In this document: in pieces, positions 48,063-60,600 of the stretch | Layout: the number at the start of each line of letters is the position of its first letter | How positions within the stretch are numbered: position 1 is the first letter of the stretch | Origin: Metallyticus violacea | Taxonomy: Eukaryota > Arthropoda > Insecta > Mantodea > Metallyticidae | DNA length: 64,000 nt | Reading direction: 5' to 3' | Assembly (NCBI GenBank): GCA_030762175.1 | Contig: CM060833.1 | Location: forward strand, 155,741,501 to 155,805,500 | Notes under the pieces: generated by a model | The model's input: the letters and a program-made list of their open reading frames with translations, nothing else | Told to the model about the DNA's origin: nothing | Database searches by the model: none | Made by a program: the position numbers and the translations under genes

Positions 48063-51000
48063 AATCTTATGAAGCAACAGGGAGGGAATACATTAAATGG
48101 AGACCAGTGAAAATTTTGTAATCAATTCTTCTACTCTTTCTCAAAAACTGTTTTGCACATTACTTCTAAAATCAATATATAATAATATGTAATTTTTCAT
48201 TTCATTTCAACTAGTAGTACTGGTAGTGGTAGCAAAAAAACATTACTTCTTTTGAATCAGATCATAAAATCATTATTGAAGTTTTAAATTAAACTTCAAT
48301 TTAATTATATCAAACAGTTACTGTTATATTACTACTCCTATTAGAAGAATGGAAGAAAAGGCCCTAAGACATTAGCTGTGCCAATATAAATAGATAAATA
48401 GTAATGAAGCTTTGTAGTGCTGCAATTTTTAGAGACAGACAGTCTTTGGGTGTTTATTCAGGAAAAAATATGTTTATTATATCTATTTTCTCCTGTTTTT
48501 CTAATGGATCATGGAGGATGATTACTTTTCCCCTAGTAACTGAATTAAGTGCATTATTTGATTTATTTGATGTTAATTTTTTATCAAGACCAGAACAATG
48601 CTGTAGATGTTGCTGTCCATTTTGCTGTTCGGTATTTTGTAAATACTTAGTGCATTTTTAAGTTTTTATTTGGTAAATCCCACAGATATTTGTTTTCTAA
48701 CTTTCAGTTGCCTTCTAGGCTCTAGAGTCCCCAAGTTAAACATTTCATCAAATGTGGCATAAAAGCCACATGATCTCATGTCTTATCATCTGCCTGGGTT
48801 TAAAAAACATTTTTAAGACTAACTACATAGTTTCAACAATATTTTAAAGATCTTAATTGTTGACATAAACATTTACAACATTAACTTTTGCTCATATTAA
48901 AATCTATTACTCCATTGGACATGTCCCTGATTAAGGCTTTTCTGTGAGCTTTCCTTTCTCAAAGATAGCCAGTGCCACATGTAGCAGCTGATTGTGCATA
49001 ATTACTTTTACTTGTCATCAAGCACTCATGAAGTATAAGACAATTGTATTTTGAAGCACATTTTACAATAAGAGGTAATCTATATTAAGTCTGTTGAAAA
49101 TGCCAGTTCATATTACAGTAAACCATACAAACATCTGCAGATATCTGCTAAAATTAGAATATTTTCCATGACCATTCAAAATTGTGCAAGTACTTAGTGA
49201 AATACTTGCAATTTGTACTTTAATAGCACTTGTTCAGGATTCTGGTTAAAGACTGCTATTAAAGTTATTATTAAAAAAACTGCCAAATATTTTCATAAGA
49301 ATATGCATTTAATATTACATTACCAAGTTGCACTTGTGTTTCCTAGACCCATAGAGTACTGGTTGTATTTTTCTTTCAATTAGTAAGCATCTTGTACTCA
49401 ATGAGTACTAATAGTAAACCCTACATATATAAACATTTATTTTCTACATAACTTAGAAACTATATTGTAACATTTAAATTCTGAAAGGTTACAGTGCCAG
49501 TTTGAAAACCATATTTCCAATAATTATTTTTGAGCTATAACTCTTTAAGTGCACTGAGCTTATGATATTGGTGATCTCTTAAAGAATGGGATGCAGGAAA
49601 CATTCCTTTACAGGAGAATATTTTCCATTATGTTTTAACTATTTTAATAGGCTTGCACTTTTCCATACTGAAAATATGGTATACACACATATCTGCCCAT
49701 GAAAATACAGAATTTGCCAACTTTAATAACTGCTATATATCTGAGGAAAATGAAGGAGCAGAAGTTATATATATTGTGGGCTGTTTGCAGAACTGAAAAT
49801 CACAGAGATTGTATTTTATTTCAGTCATGGATTTTTCTTAACCAGCTTGAATTTATAGCTTTAGTTTGCAGCCAAAAGAATTCTCAGGTGAAAGCTTATA
49901 GATTGTTCAAATATGGTTGCATGGACATCTTGAATTGACCTGTGTGCATTAAATGCCTAATCTTGAAAAGTGTTAAAAGTGCAGGAAAAATGGATTACCT
50001 ACATTATAAATAATATAACTTATGACTTAAGAGATTTTTATAGAGCCAGTATATTCAGCAGGGTTCCTAATGTGCAAATTGCACTGCATATTTCTTTTAT
50101 ATATATTGCCATTATATTAATTGCATAAAAATGTCAATACCAATCAATATATGGATGCCATTATATATATTCCTGTTTATTTCTGAGAAGCAATGTTGTA
50201 ATGTGAAACAAATATTATATCAATGTTTCTTAAGAGATGATATATCTTACTGCAAAGTTCACATGATAAATTAGAAGAATGCAGAATAGACTATTACCAT
50301 TTGTATTAATCATATACTGAAAAAAATCTTCACTTAGTGTAATAACAGTATTAACTTTACTATTATCAAAGTCTTGCCTTGCCATGTAGATGACTAATTA
50401 TGAATTCTACAATTGATAAACAAATTTGTTTATAAAAACATATTATTTTATCCTATCTGTAATATGTATGAAAATGATGAAAATTTTGAAAGCTTGTATG
50501 GTAAAAGTGCATACAAGAAGATTATCTCATTCAATAATCATTAAGTTATAAAAACATTAATACTGTACATTATATGCTTCAAAACCCAATTTATAAAGTT
50601 AATCCCTAAATAACAATTTTCAAAACTAATTTTTCAATCACTTAGTTACCATAACTATAAGGATTTTTAAAATATTGCTTCTCTCCAAATATGAAAAGCA
50701 ATATATATTCTTGATATCATCTTGAAGAAATTAATGAAGAACATGGTCACATTAATTATTTCAGTTGTAAATATCTTGATCAAGATAAAAGTAATTTTTA
50801 AAAATTTATAAAATCACTGTATAAAAGCTATAAACTCCTTGTGAAGCAGCTCTCTTCAATTATAATTATATACACTCAAAGATAAAGCAAAAACCAGAAG
50901 CTGAAACATTTGATGTAATGCTTTTGCAGCCCAGTTTAGAATTTCTCCACCATATTTAAAAATGTGTATAAAATTAATTTTTAAATTCTAATATTTAGGA

Positions 51001-54000
51001 ACGAACTTTGTAGAAAGGAAAACAAATATTATAAGTGATCATTATGGCTATGTTGAATCTTGTCAAAAACATTTTAACATTTTTTAAGTTTTTAATTCTC
51101 ATAGAGTGTCATCCAGTTTCAAAATCTGAGCAGTTATCATGAAAATAGATCATGGCATTTATGGTGTAATGAACACGTATCTATTTCAAAGGTCTGTGAG
51201 GAAAGCTGTAGCATTTACAATCTTCTTGCTCGCTTTTAATCATCAGTTGTTTTGAATATGTAAACTATGAGTTTACAAATACTTATAGATGCTGTCTTGG
51301 AGTCCAAAACATTTTAGTTAAGCATTAAAGACAATTTTATTTTACTTAAGAGATATATTTTATTGCTTAAAATAACAATATATTTTTCATTTAATAAGTC
51401 ATACTTTTGTGTGTAAATGTTGTTGAATCAACAAAGTGGGTAAACTGAACCACAACAATTTTTCCCTGTGAAAAAACTGCAACACAGTTACAGTCAGCTG
51501 GTCCTTGCATTTATTTTCAGCATCATATAAGCACCAATTTAAGATATGTAATAATATCAGGGGCTGAGAGAGCAAACAGCAGTGAAATTAAGAGTAAATG
51601 GCATATCTTTATAGTTATTTTTCCCGAAAATAATTTTATTTGCAATGGGGAATACTTTTCAGCAAAATAATAGATGTCCAAAATAATTGCATCTTCAAAA
51701 AACCTTTATAGCATATAATTCTCATAGTTTTCTCAAATAGATAAGTGTTTGCTATTTTGAGGTTTTGGCTAAGATAGCACAATTTCTTATGTAAATTTTG
51801 TTTCTATATAAATGCTATCACTAAAATTTGCTCTGAAATGTAAGGTATTTGAAAATAGCGAAAAAGCAAACACTTGTTGGTTTATTAGTAAGAGAAATCC
51901 ATAATTAAAATTTTTAAGTATCAATTAAGTTTTTAACTACTATTGTATCATTGTACCATTTCATTCCTACAAATGTATGTGTGATTATTTAAAGTTTGTT
52001 CATGATAAAGTGGAACATCATTAAAATGCAATTTACTTCATGCCTATATGTAACATCAATTAAGCCCATAGCTATTAGAAATGAGTAAAGGAAACCAAGA
52101 AAAAATCAAATTTCTTATGTATGAGGTCATTTTCTAAATCTTTTCATGAAATGCAAAAATTGACAAGCTCTCAACTATAGAACCAAAACATGAGGTAAAT
52201 GAAAACAATATTTACTTTCAGGGCTATATATTTTAGTAAAACATATATTGCATGCAAGGAGCCTTTAGCTGGAAAGGAGATAATTCTAACTAGAAGAGCT
52301 TATATGTAACATACTGCATCTTAGCATTCTTAGTAATGGATTTGGTTAAATCCTTTAATTTTTTCTTAATGTAACCTTTTTATACACAAAATAACATTTC
52401 AGCTTATTAAATATTTATTAGGCATACAAAACAATTTTTTGGAACACACTTGAAAGTTATGACTAAGGGAGATATTTTTAATATGAAAATTAAGGAGTTT
52501 GGTTATTTTGCTTATTGAAATATCAATATAACCTGTTCCTGTGGCAAAGGTTTTAATCCTACATGTGAAGCACTGTGAGAAAGTAACAATTTAAATGCAT
52601 GTTTTGTTTCGGGAGAAATGTGAGATGCATATTTAAATGTCTTAAAACAATCATTATCTTGGATATTATTTTTCAGATTGCATTGAAAGGTCTGAAAAAG
52701 GGGGCAACCATGCAATTATATGTCTGAGAAATAAATATGAGTGATATGAAAAGTAATCAAGATAAATATACTGAATGATTTAAAATATATAAAAATAAAC
52801 TGGTACTAAAATAAATGCATATGCTTCAATATTTTAAAGTAATGATTATATTTCTTATAACACCTAATTTGCTTGTGAATTAGTGAGTGAGTGAGTGAGT
52901 GAGTGAATGAGCAAATGAGTGAGTGAGAGAGTGTAAAGAAAATGTTATGACAAGGTTATTTTTGTTTCTGTGAAGGCTCCTACAGATGGTGTGCAAGCTG
53001 AAATTTTCTGGTTTAATCATATAAGTCATACCAGATATTAAACAGCCAATATTTACATATCAAAAGATAACACTCTGAGTATTAGAAGTCAATCAATTTA
53101 TTTGGCTATTCTCAGATGCTTGCTTTCAAGGATAGAAAAATTGTTTTTAATAGCCAATGTTAAGCCATATGTATTTAATCTTGGAAATGTGTATTTATTT
53201 TCTTAGGCAATTTTCAAAATAATTTTGTTTGCCTTGATTTACTGATAAAAAAATATGCAGTTTAAGAACACAAGGGTATGTTCTTCATTATGGGGCAGGT
53301 GGCTTACTGTGGTTTTTCCTTTTATCTCTGATTATTAACATGAAAATGCATGTCTTAGCAGGCTCATTGCATAAAGTTTAATGACTTGAAAAACAGAGGC
53401 AGTCCATTTTGAAAATCTCAAAAACATTTTTCTTCTATCGATTTAGTTTAAGTACAACTCCCATCATAGAAGAAGTATTCAAATATCACGCAGTCCAAAA
53501 CTGTAAATCTCTACAGTTGTTTATAAGGCAATCTCACATATAGATTTAAAATAGTACTATTAATGATGTATCTGAGAAATCTGCAGAAGATGTGTTTAAA
53601 AAGTTTAACAAGGTTTGCGTTATTTTTTTTTTCCGCACAGCATTGATATCAATAAATTCAAATCACTGAGGCTTTCTTCATTACCATCTAATAACTATAT
53701 GAAAAACTTTTTGTACTATGAATACTATTTTTTTAATTTCACTTAATGGGATGAGAAAAGATGAGGTTTCATCTTTATAAAGTAAGTTATTCTTTTAAAG
53801 AGGTAAACATTTCTAGCTTATTTGAAAATGGAAGATCAACAATATTTTTCTTGATTTAAAATGTAGCCAACATTGTTGGCCCATTGAAAGTTCTGTAGGC
53901 CTTTCAGTTCACTATACATGAACTACCTCTACTTCTACATCTAAGAGAAGTGTTAGTTCAGAAAAATTATGAAATGTACTCAAATTCTGTGGATAACATA

Positions 54001-54495
54001 AGAACTGACTGTCTAATTCACCATTTCCATGGAAATGTGCTGCTTATTTATTTAATTTTAGCTAATGAACATAAAACTGTTTCAATTAAAGATAATATTT
54101 CAATTGAGCTGTCTACATTGAAGAAACATTGGTTTTGATATATCTTCATGTGTTTTATTATTCTATGTTTTTCATAAGCTGAAAATGTATGTTGTTTTTG
54201 GGAAAGAAATATAGCATGGAGATGAGAAGGTTAGAGAGGAATTTTTCTGTTTCTTCCCAGACTTCATGTTAAGGTAGAATTGCCTTGTTGCTCACAATAC
54301 CCTCACTTTCTGTTTACATTTCAAAATCAATATTTCTTGGTGAGAGAGTAAGACTGCCTCTCAAATTTTGCATTCCCTCACCTGTGGGGGACAGAGATGA
54401 CTTACAGATGTTCCATCACCCAGGTATGGTAAAAAGAAGTCCCCAAAAGAAGGGAATGTGAAATATTAGTGCAATAAAACTTAGAAATCACTTGT
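48063..54495. other. AT-rich intergenic DNA downstream of the DPP4-like gene
   Basis: No recognisable gene or transposon. The part nearest 54496 should include the peptidase 3' UTR. A (GTGA)n microsatellite lies at 52882-52933. Confidence 0.5.
52882..52933. repeat. (GTGA)n microsatellite
   Basis: Thirteen or so tetranucleotide units with a few changes. Confidence 0.95.
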
Positions 54496-54642
54496 TCACT
54501 CCCCTCCTGTCCCACCATTACGCAAACCAGCTTTCAGATCAGGAGGAACTTGTTTCCTGAAACAGTCATCTAGGAAGTTAGCCATCGAGCGGTAAAGATG
54601 TCTCTTGACTCCTGCTAAACTGTGACTCTCATCTGGATACAC
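54496..54642 (-). CDS. DPP4: DPP4-like terminal exon (catalytic histidine)
   Basis: Acceptor ctacag on the minus strand. 48 residues and TGA: VYPDESHSLAGVKRHLYRSM, then ANFLDDCFRK and a Gly-rich tail. The His of DESHSLAG completes the triad. The upstream intron, about 4.7 kb, holds a mariner and a Penelope relic. A minus-strand AATAAA (plus tttatt near 54168) about 330 bp downstream is a possible polyadenylation signal. Confidence 0.92.
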   Translation of the reverse strand: MYPDESHSLAGVKRHLYRSMANFLDDCFRKQVPPDLKAGLRNGGTGGE

Positions 54643-57600
54643 CTGTAGAAAAACAAGATAAACCATGCAGATTTGGTAATTCTAATGTCAAAGAAAAGAT
54701 GCTTATTACACATAGTAAATACTTGGATATCTTAGCCTCCAGCATGTAGAATCCTACCAGAAGGAATAATATAGATCAAGACTATGTTGATGGAAGGAGG
54801 CACAGACATAACTAGTAGGGGCTAGGAAGATTTGGTCCTCCCTATAAAAAAATTCTACAAACCCAAAAATAATTTCAAGCCACTAGAGAAAAATTGGCCT
54901 AAAAATGTCTTCTTTTCTTTAAAATTGAAATTAGCATGTAACCTTGAAACTAAAAATAGAAAAATAAATATCCATGATTGTATATTTTTGCCTGAATTGA
55001 TAATTTTTAAAATTCTACATTATCATGAGAAGAGTAAAGAGTAAATAGAGATACTCCTGCATCTGGCAATACCTTCATGAACTTTGAAAACACTGATAAA
55101 GACTTGTGCACCTGAATCTGAATCTTTCTTGGAACTTACATTCTAATTCTGCTGCTCTATGCATTAGCCGAATAGCTCACATGGTAATTATTTTTAGGTA
55201 ATTGAGACTAATGAAATAGGCAGTTTTTCCCATGCTGTGGGTCATGATTGTTAAGTGTTTGAATACCAATTATTAGGGTTTAAATGATTTTATTAGCAAA
55301 TGCTGGAGAATCTACCAGTTTATATATTATTTTGTTGTATATTATATTATGGGAATTTGCTTACTGGTAAGAATTTTATGCATGAATCAGATAAATAACA
55401 GCATAAATATATAAACTAATAATTCTATTATGTAATTTATATTTATCACAGAACATAATTTATGATATATATAGCATTTTTTATATATTACATTAAATAT
55501 TATTTGTATGTTTTAATGTATGTGAAAATATAGTATTTTATGAAAATAAAATTTCTATTTTTATGCTTAACTTCCAATAAATTCAAATTATTTGTTACTC
55601 CCAGTGTAAAGATGCATCTGGGAATCAGAATCTGCTTGTGCTCTTGTCTTGACTATCCTTCTATGAAGCGTTTTTTACTGGAACTCCCTTGGAAGCTAGA
55701 AGATATACTTTCATAAAATACTTGAAATCGCTCAGAAATAAATACATATGATCTTCTAAGATCTGTAAGCTTTGGAGAAAAAATTTGGCATCTACTATAA
55801 TAAAAACAATGCAGAGTAACATCTCATTACTAAAGTTTTATTCTGTCACACTCACTTCCTGAAAGATTTCCTTTATGTGGTGAGAATACCCAATGAATAT
55901 TTTTCCAGAATGTTTCTTTGTAAATATAGTTCTTGCTATATATATAGACTAATAAGGTGGCCACTGAAAGGGTGGTTTACTTTAGCTTGCACCATGAACT
56001 AACATCATCCTTTTGAGTCATAAACACAGGATTTGAAACAAAAAATACACTTGTTTTTTGTTTCAGTCATGTCAAAATCTCTATCTCAAGTAAGGAAAGT
56101 GTGATCAGGAAAATGTATCTATTATGGAATTGAATGATTTCTTGATATGAACTAAATAATATCAGAAGGCAAAACATTTTTGTTTTTTTGCAATTATTTA
56201 TGAGGAAATAATTCAAAATTCCCTATTTTTGTTCCCTTGGATATGTTTTGAAGACTGTTGCCCTTATCATCAGCATGGTTCTACTGTCAGATTCCCAGCA
56301 TGGTATTAAGATGTTGCTCTGTAGACTTTATGAATTTAGTGATAAGGTTACTGTTATTTGGAAGATCAAAATTAACTATTTTTTTAATTTGATTTTTTTT
56401 ATGAATTTTCTGATCCCAATATGAGTCTGGCCACTACTAATAACTATTCTTTCTCTCAATATTGTATATTTGAATATAGTTATTCATAATGAAATAACTT
56501 TCTCAGAGATATTCCTGTTTGATCTTCTGATCATATATACATATATAATTGACCCTACTATCCTTCACACTAAGCTAGTAGGTTCAAAATCATCTACTGT
56601 AAAATAAAATATTTGTGCTTATGTGAGTTGTTGGTGGAGTCTGTTGTAAGTAAAATGCTATGACTAGTGTTTTTTTTAATATTAATTCAATTTGGAATTG
56701 AACACAGTGGAACATCCATTAATAATCTCTTCTGATACAGATGTTTAAAACACCCTTTATGGTTTCACTGAAATATATTTACTCAGGACATATGTTTCGT
56801 GGAACTATAGTCCACATCATCAGCTGTTAAACCACTGTTGGATCATTCATAGGAACTGGGTAGGTAGGTATTCCGGTTGTCTCTGGTGGTCTAGTGATAA
56901 ACTTAAATAAAGTGCTGTGTGCTTCCAGGATGTCAAAATTCATAAGGTTATGCTCATGTTTTTTTTATAAATCCTTTCCCATATGTTTAGTTCTTTTGGT
57001 TGTTGAACAGTTTTTAATAAGTTGATAACTTTTCTATTTCATAATTTTCATTCCAAATGTGCTGCCACAGCTGATTCATCTATTTGCTTATAACGGATGT
57101 TTCTCCATTGCTCCTTCAACCTAATGCCTTTATTTTTCTTTGTCCTTCCTATGTAGATTTTTTCACCATCCTTACAATTAACCTTTAAATACTAGATTTT
57201 TTTCTCTTTGGGCCTGGAATCTGTTTTATTCAATTTCAATAAATTTTACTCTGTATTGGTTTTGAGGTGCTAAGATGATGTACCACTTGAAAATTTTTTG
57301 AAATTTCTTATTGGCTCACGGGTGGTAAGTGAACTTTAAAAAATGTTTTTCCTCTTATAAATCACCCAAAGTTGTTATTTGTTTAATTATTTTTTTGTTT
57401 CTGGAATCCTTTCAACAGGGTTTTCAGCTTTGGAAAAAAAAAAAAAAAAAAAAAAAGTCCGCAGGGGCCAGGTCTGGAGAGTACGGAGGATGAGGCAGCA
57501 CAGTGATTTGGTTTTTTGTGCAATAGTCACGCACCAACAGGGATGAATATACGGGTGCGTTATCGTGATGCAAGAGCCATGAATCGTCTCGCCACATTTC

Positions 57601-60600
57601 AGGCCGTTTCTTTCTCACAGGCGTCGCAACACGTCCCGATAGTACCATTGATTAACATTTGTCCCTGTGGCACGAATTCATGATGAACTAATCCTTCAAA
57701 GTCAAAGAAAACTATCAGCATGACTTTCACATTTGACTTGACCTGACCTGACGAGCTTTTTTTGGTCTTGGAAAACCTTCCCCGACCCATTGTGAAGATT
57801 GAATCTTGGCCTCAACTTCATAACCGTAGACCCACGTCTGATCACCAGTTATGATTCTCTTAAGGAACATCTCATTCTCAATTGCGCGATCCAAAAACTG
57901 TTCACATATTGCGAGGCGATGGTCATTCTGGTGACTCGTGAGCCATGGGACGAACTTGGCGATAACACGATGCATTCCAAGATGTTGTGTCAAGATTTCA
58001 CGACATGATCCAACTGAAATGTTGCATTCTTTTGGAATCTCTCGGACAGTCAGTCTTCGATTGACACGCACAATTTCGTTGACGTTCCTGACATGAGTGT
58101 AGTCGGCAGATGTCGAAGATGTCATATGAAGATGTCATCTTCAACTTCCGTCCGGCCATTTTTAAACCGCGCGAACCATTTGTAACATCGAGTACGGCTT
58201 AAGCACTCATCACCGTAGGCTTCCTGCATCATTTGGCGTGTCTCTGTAAAGGTTTTCTTGAGTTTCATACAAAATTTAATGCAGACGCGTTGCTCCTCTG
58301 ACTCTGCCATCTCAAAATTCGCAAACTGTTCGACACAACGATGGACTCAGTACAGCACTGAACAATAACTAACAGACATACAATAATGAGACTTCCGGCA
58401 GATACACATTAAACACAGGCGTGTGCAGGGATGCCAACCGCATTTCGCTCCAACTTTCCATTGGCGCGAAATTACGAATGTCCCGATTTTTTTTGAACAG
58501 ACCTTGTACATATGACAAGAGTTTGTGGAGTAATAATGATTGGAAAAAAATGATAATACTTTTTAAAATAAAAAATGTATACAAGGGAGTAGAAATAGTC
58601 AGTCAGAAATGCTGTCCTGTTGAAATGACTCTAGGAAGTAATGCTGGTTTCTAAGAACTATATGAGATTTTATCATGTAAAAATGTGACCTGCAGTGTAG
58701 GAGTAATAAATAGAAGTAAAGAGATAACATATTTATTTATAAATAAGTCAGGAATCATGTGCTAATGCTTAGGACTGGAAATTAGCCTATTCAATTTCCT
58801 ATGGCTGATGTCTAATCATAGGTATTTTGTAATTGAAACATAATGGCACTTTACTATATTATCCATTCATCATACCTCCTTCCTTGATTTTTAATTTTAC
58901 TTTCATATAATTTTTATTTGTTTATTGAGCCATGAGAAGAAATACCTAAGCTGTAATGTATACTTCCTAAAACATGATTATGAAAAACCGGCTGGCCTTG
59001 GACTCCTTAAGTAAATATATATTTAACTCGGGAATATGAATTCCAGTTTCCAGATTCTTTGATTTATTTGAAGGCTTCATTCTATCAAGTATAGAAACAT
59101 TAGATATAATGAACACCCTGCATTCATTTGCATTTGGAGTATATCCATTTGTCCATTCTGTCTGTATGTCTGTCCATCTGTCCATCCATTTATCCTTCCC
59201 AGACTAAGTTATTCTGTGTATAAATTTGATTTCATGCTTCTAAAAGTATTATAATAAAAGTTAAAGTCTGAAGAGATTAATAACATTAAATTACAAGAAA
59301 GAATATTTAGTAAACAAAATGATATAGCATAGTTGAAATAATCTCATTACCTGCTGTCTGAAAAGGACTCCTTTGCTTGCTAATGCCTTAGCTAGAGTCA
59401 TGCTTTGTTGAAAATGAACATTGTCATCAGCAGTGCCATGGACCAGATAAAACATTTTATCCTTCAGACGTTCAACCCTGCGACTGACATCTGCTTCCTC
59501 ATAGCCCTTATAGTTACCCGTAACATTAGGCAGGCCCATGTACCTCTCAGAGTATGCAGAATCTAGAACAATAATCAGATATCTAGTGTCAGAATAACAC
59601 AGCAAACAATAGCTTCTTTACTATTCTGATATGCAGAAATTTAAAATTAAGATGCACAAAATATTCTTTGTAATTAATATACCTGTGCTTATCATTACTG
59701 AGCATATATGGAATATATGAGAACCAAAAGAATCATTAAACTCAAGGTTGAATAATCCCAAAATACATTTAAATGTAAAAAAAAGTTACTGACCATACAA
59801 TTTCCAGGTTGTTACTGGTGCCACTGATATTCCACAATGGAAGACATTCTGGTCCCTAGCCAAAGCCATTGCTGCCACAAAACCTCCATAGCTCCAACCC
59901 CATACTGCCACACGACGTTTATCCACAAAATGGAGAGAATCCCTTAAGTACCTGCAGAGCATTTAAATGTATGTACATGTCTTCCAAGAACAAAAGACAA
60001 AAAAGCAGATATAGAAAAGAAAGATACTAAGGATGAAAGTAGGGATTAGGGTAATAAAAATAAGAAAATGAGAAAACAGTTACTGCAGATGGAAAAACTG
60101 TTACCATACACTTTAAATACTAAAATATCTAAGGAGAACTTTCAAGATTTTTATCAACTTGTTCATTAATTGCATTTCTGTAAGAATGAAATTAATTACA
60201 TGTTATATTCAGCTCTCTTGGTGAACAATAATAATTATACCTGGCATCTAGGTCCCTGAGCTGCCAAGAAAACCTAATTATTTAACTAGAAATAATCAGT
60301 TCTCAGAATTGTTATTACTGCATTCATGCATTTCTTAACTTTGGTGTAAATTGCAGGACCAAGAGTGACAACAGCTTTTTCTGCTTAGTCATTAAAATAA
60401 TATGTAGACAGAAGTTTCCCCTGCAATTATTTGACGTCAAATCAGCTGGGTAGCCAGCTCTAATGTTTTACACTGATAATTTTGTTAAAACGAAATGTTT
60501 ATTAATTATGCAAAAGGAATTATTATTACTGTTATCATCATCGTCATCATAATCATCATCACCAAAATTGTTGTTATCATCATCATCATCATCCATTATT

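Noticed and set aside
48404..48661. 85-codon open frame with a Cys-rich end (CCRCCCPFCC)
   Set aside because: The Cys run comes from a short tgctg/ttgct-rich stretch; no family pattern or neighbouring exon supports a gene.
49699..49938. 79-codon open frame in the intergenic region
   Set aside because: No recognised domain, no codon bias and no supporting context.
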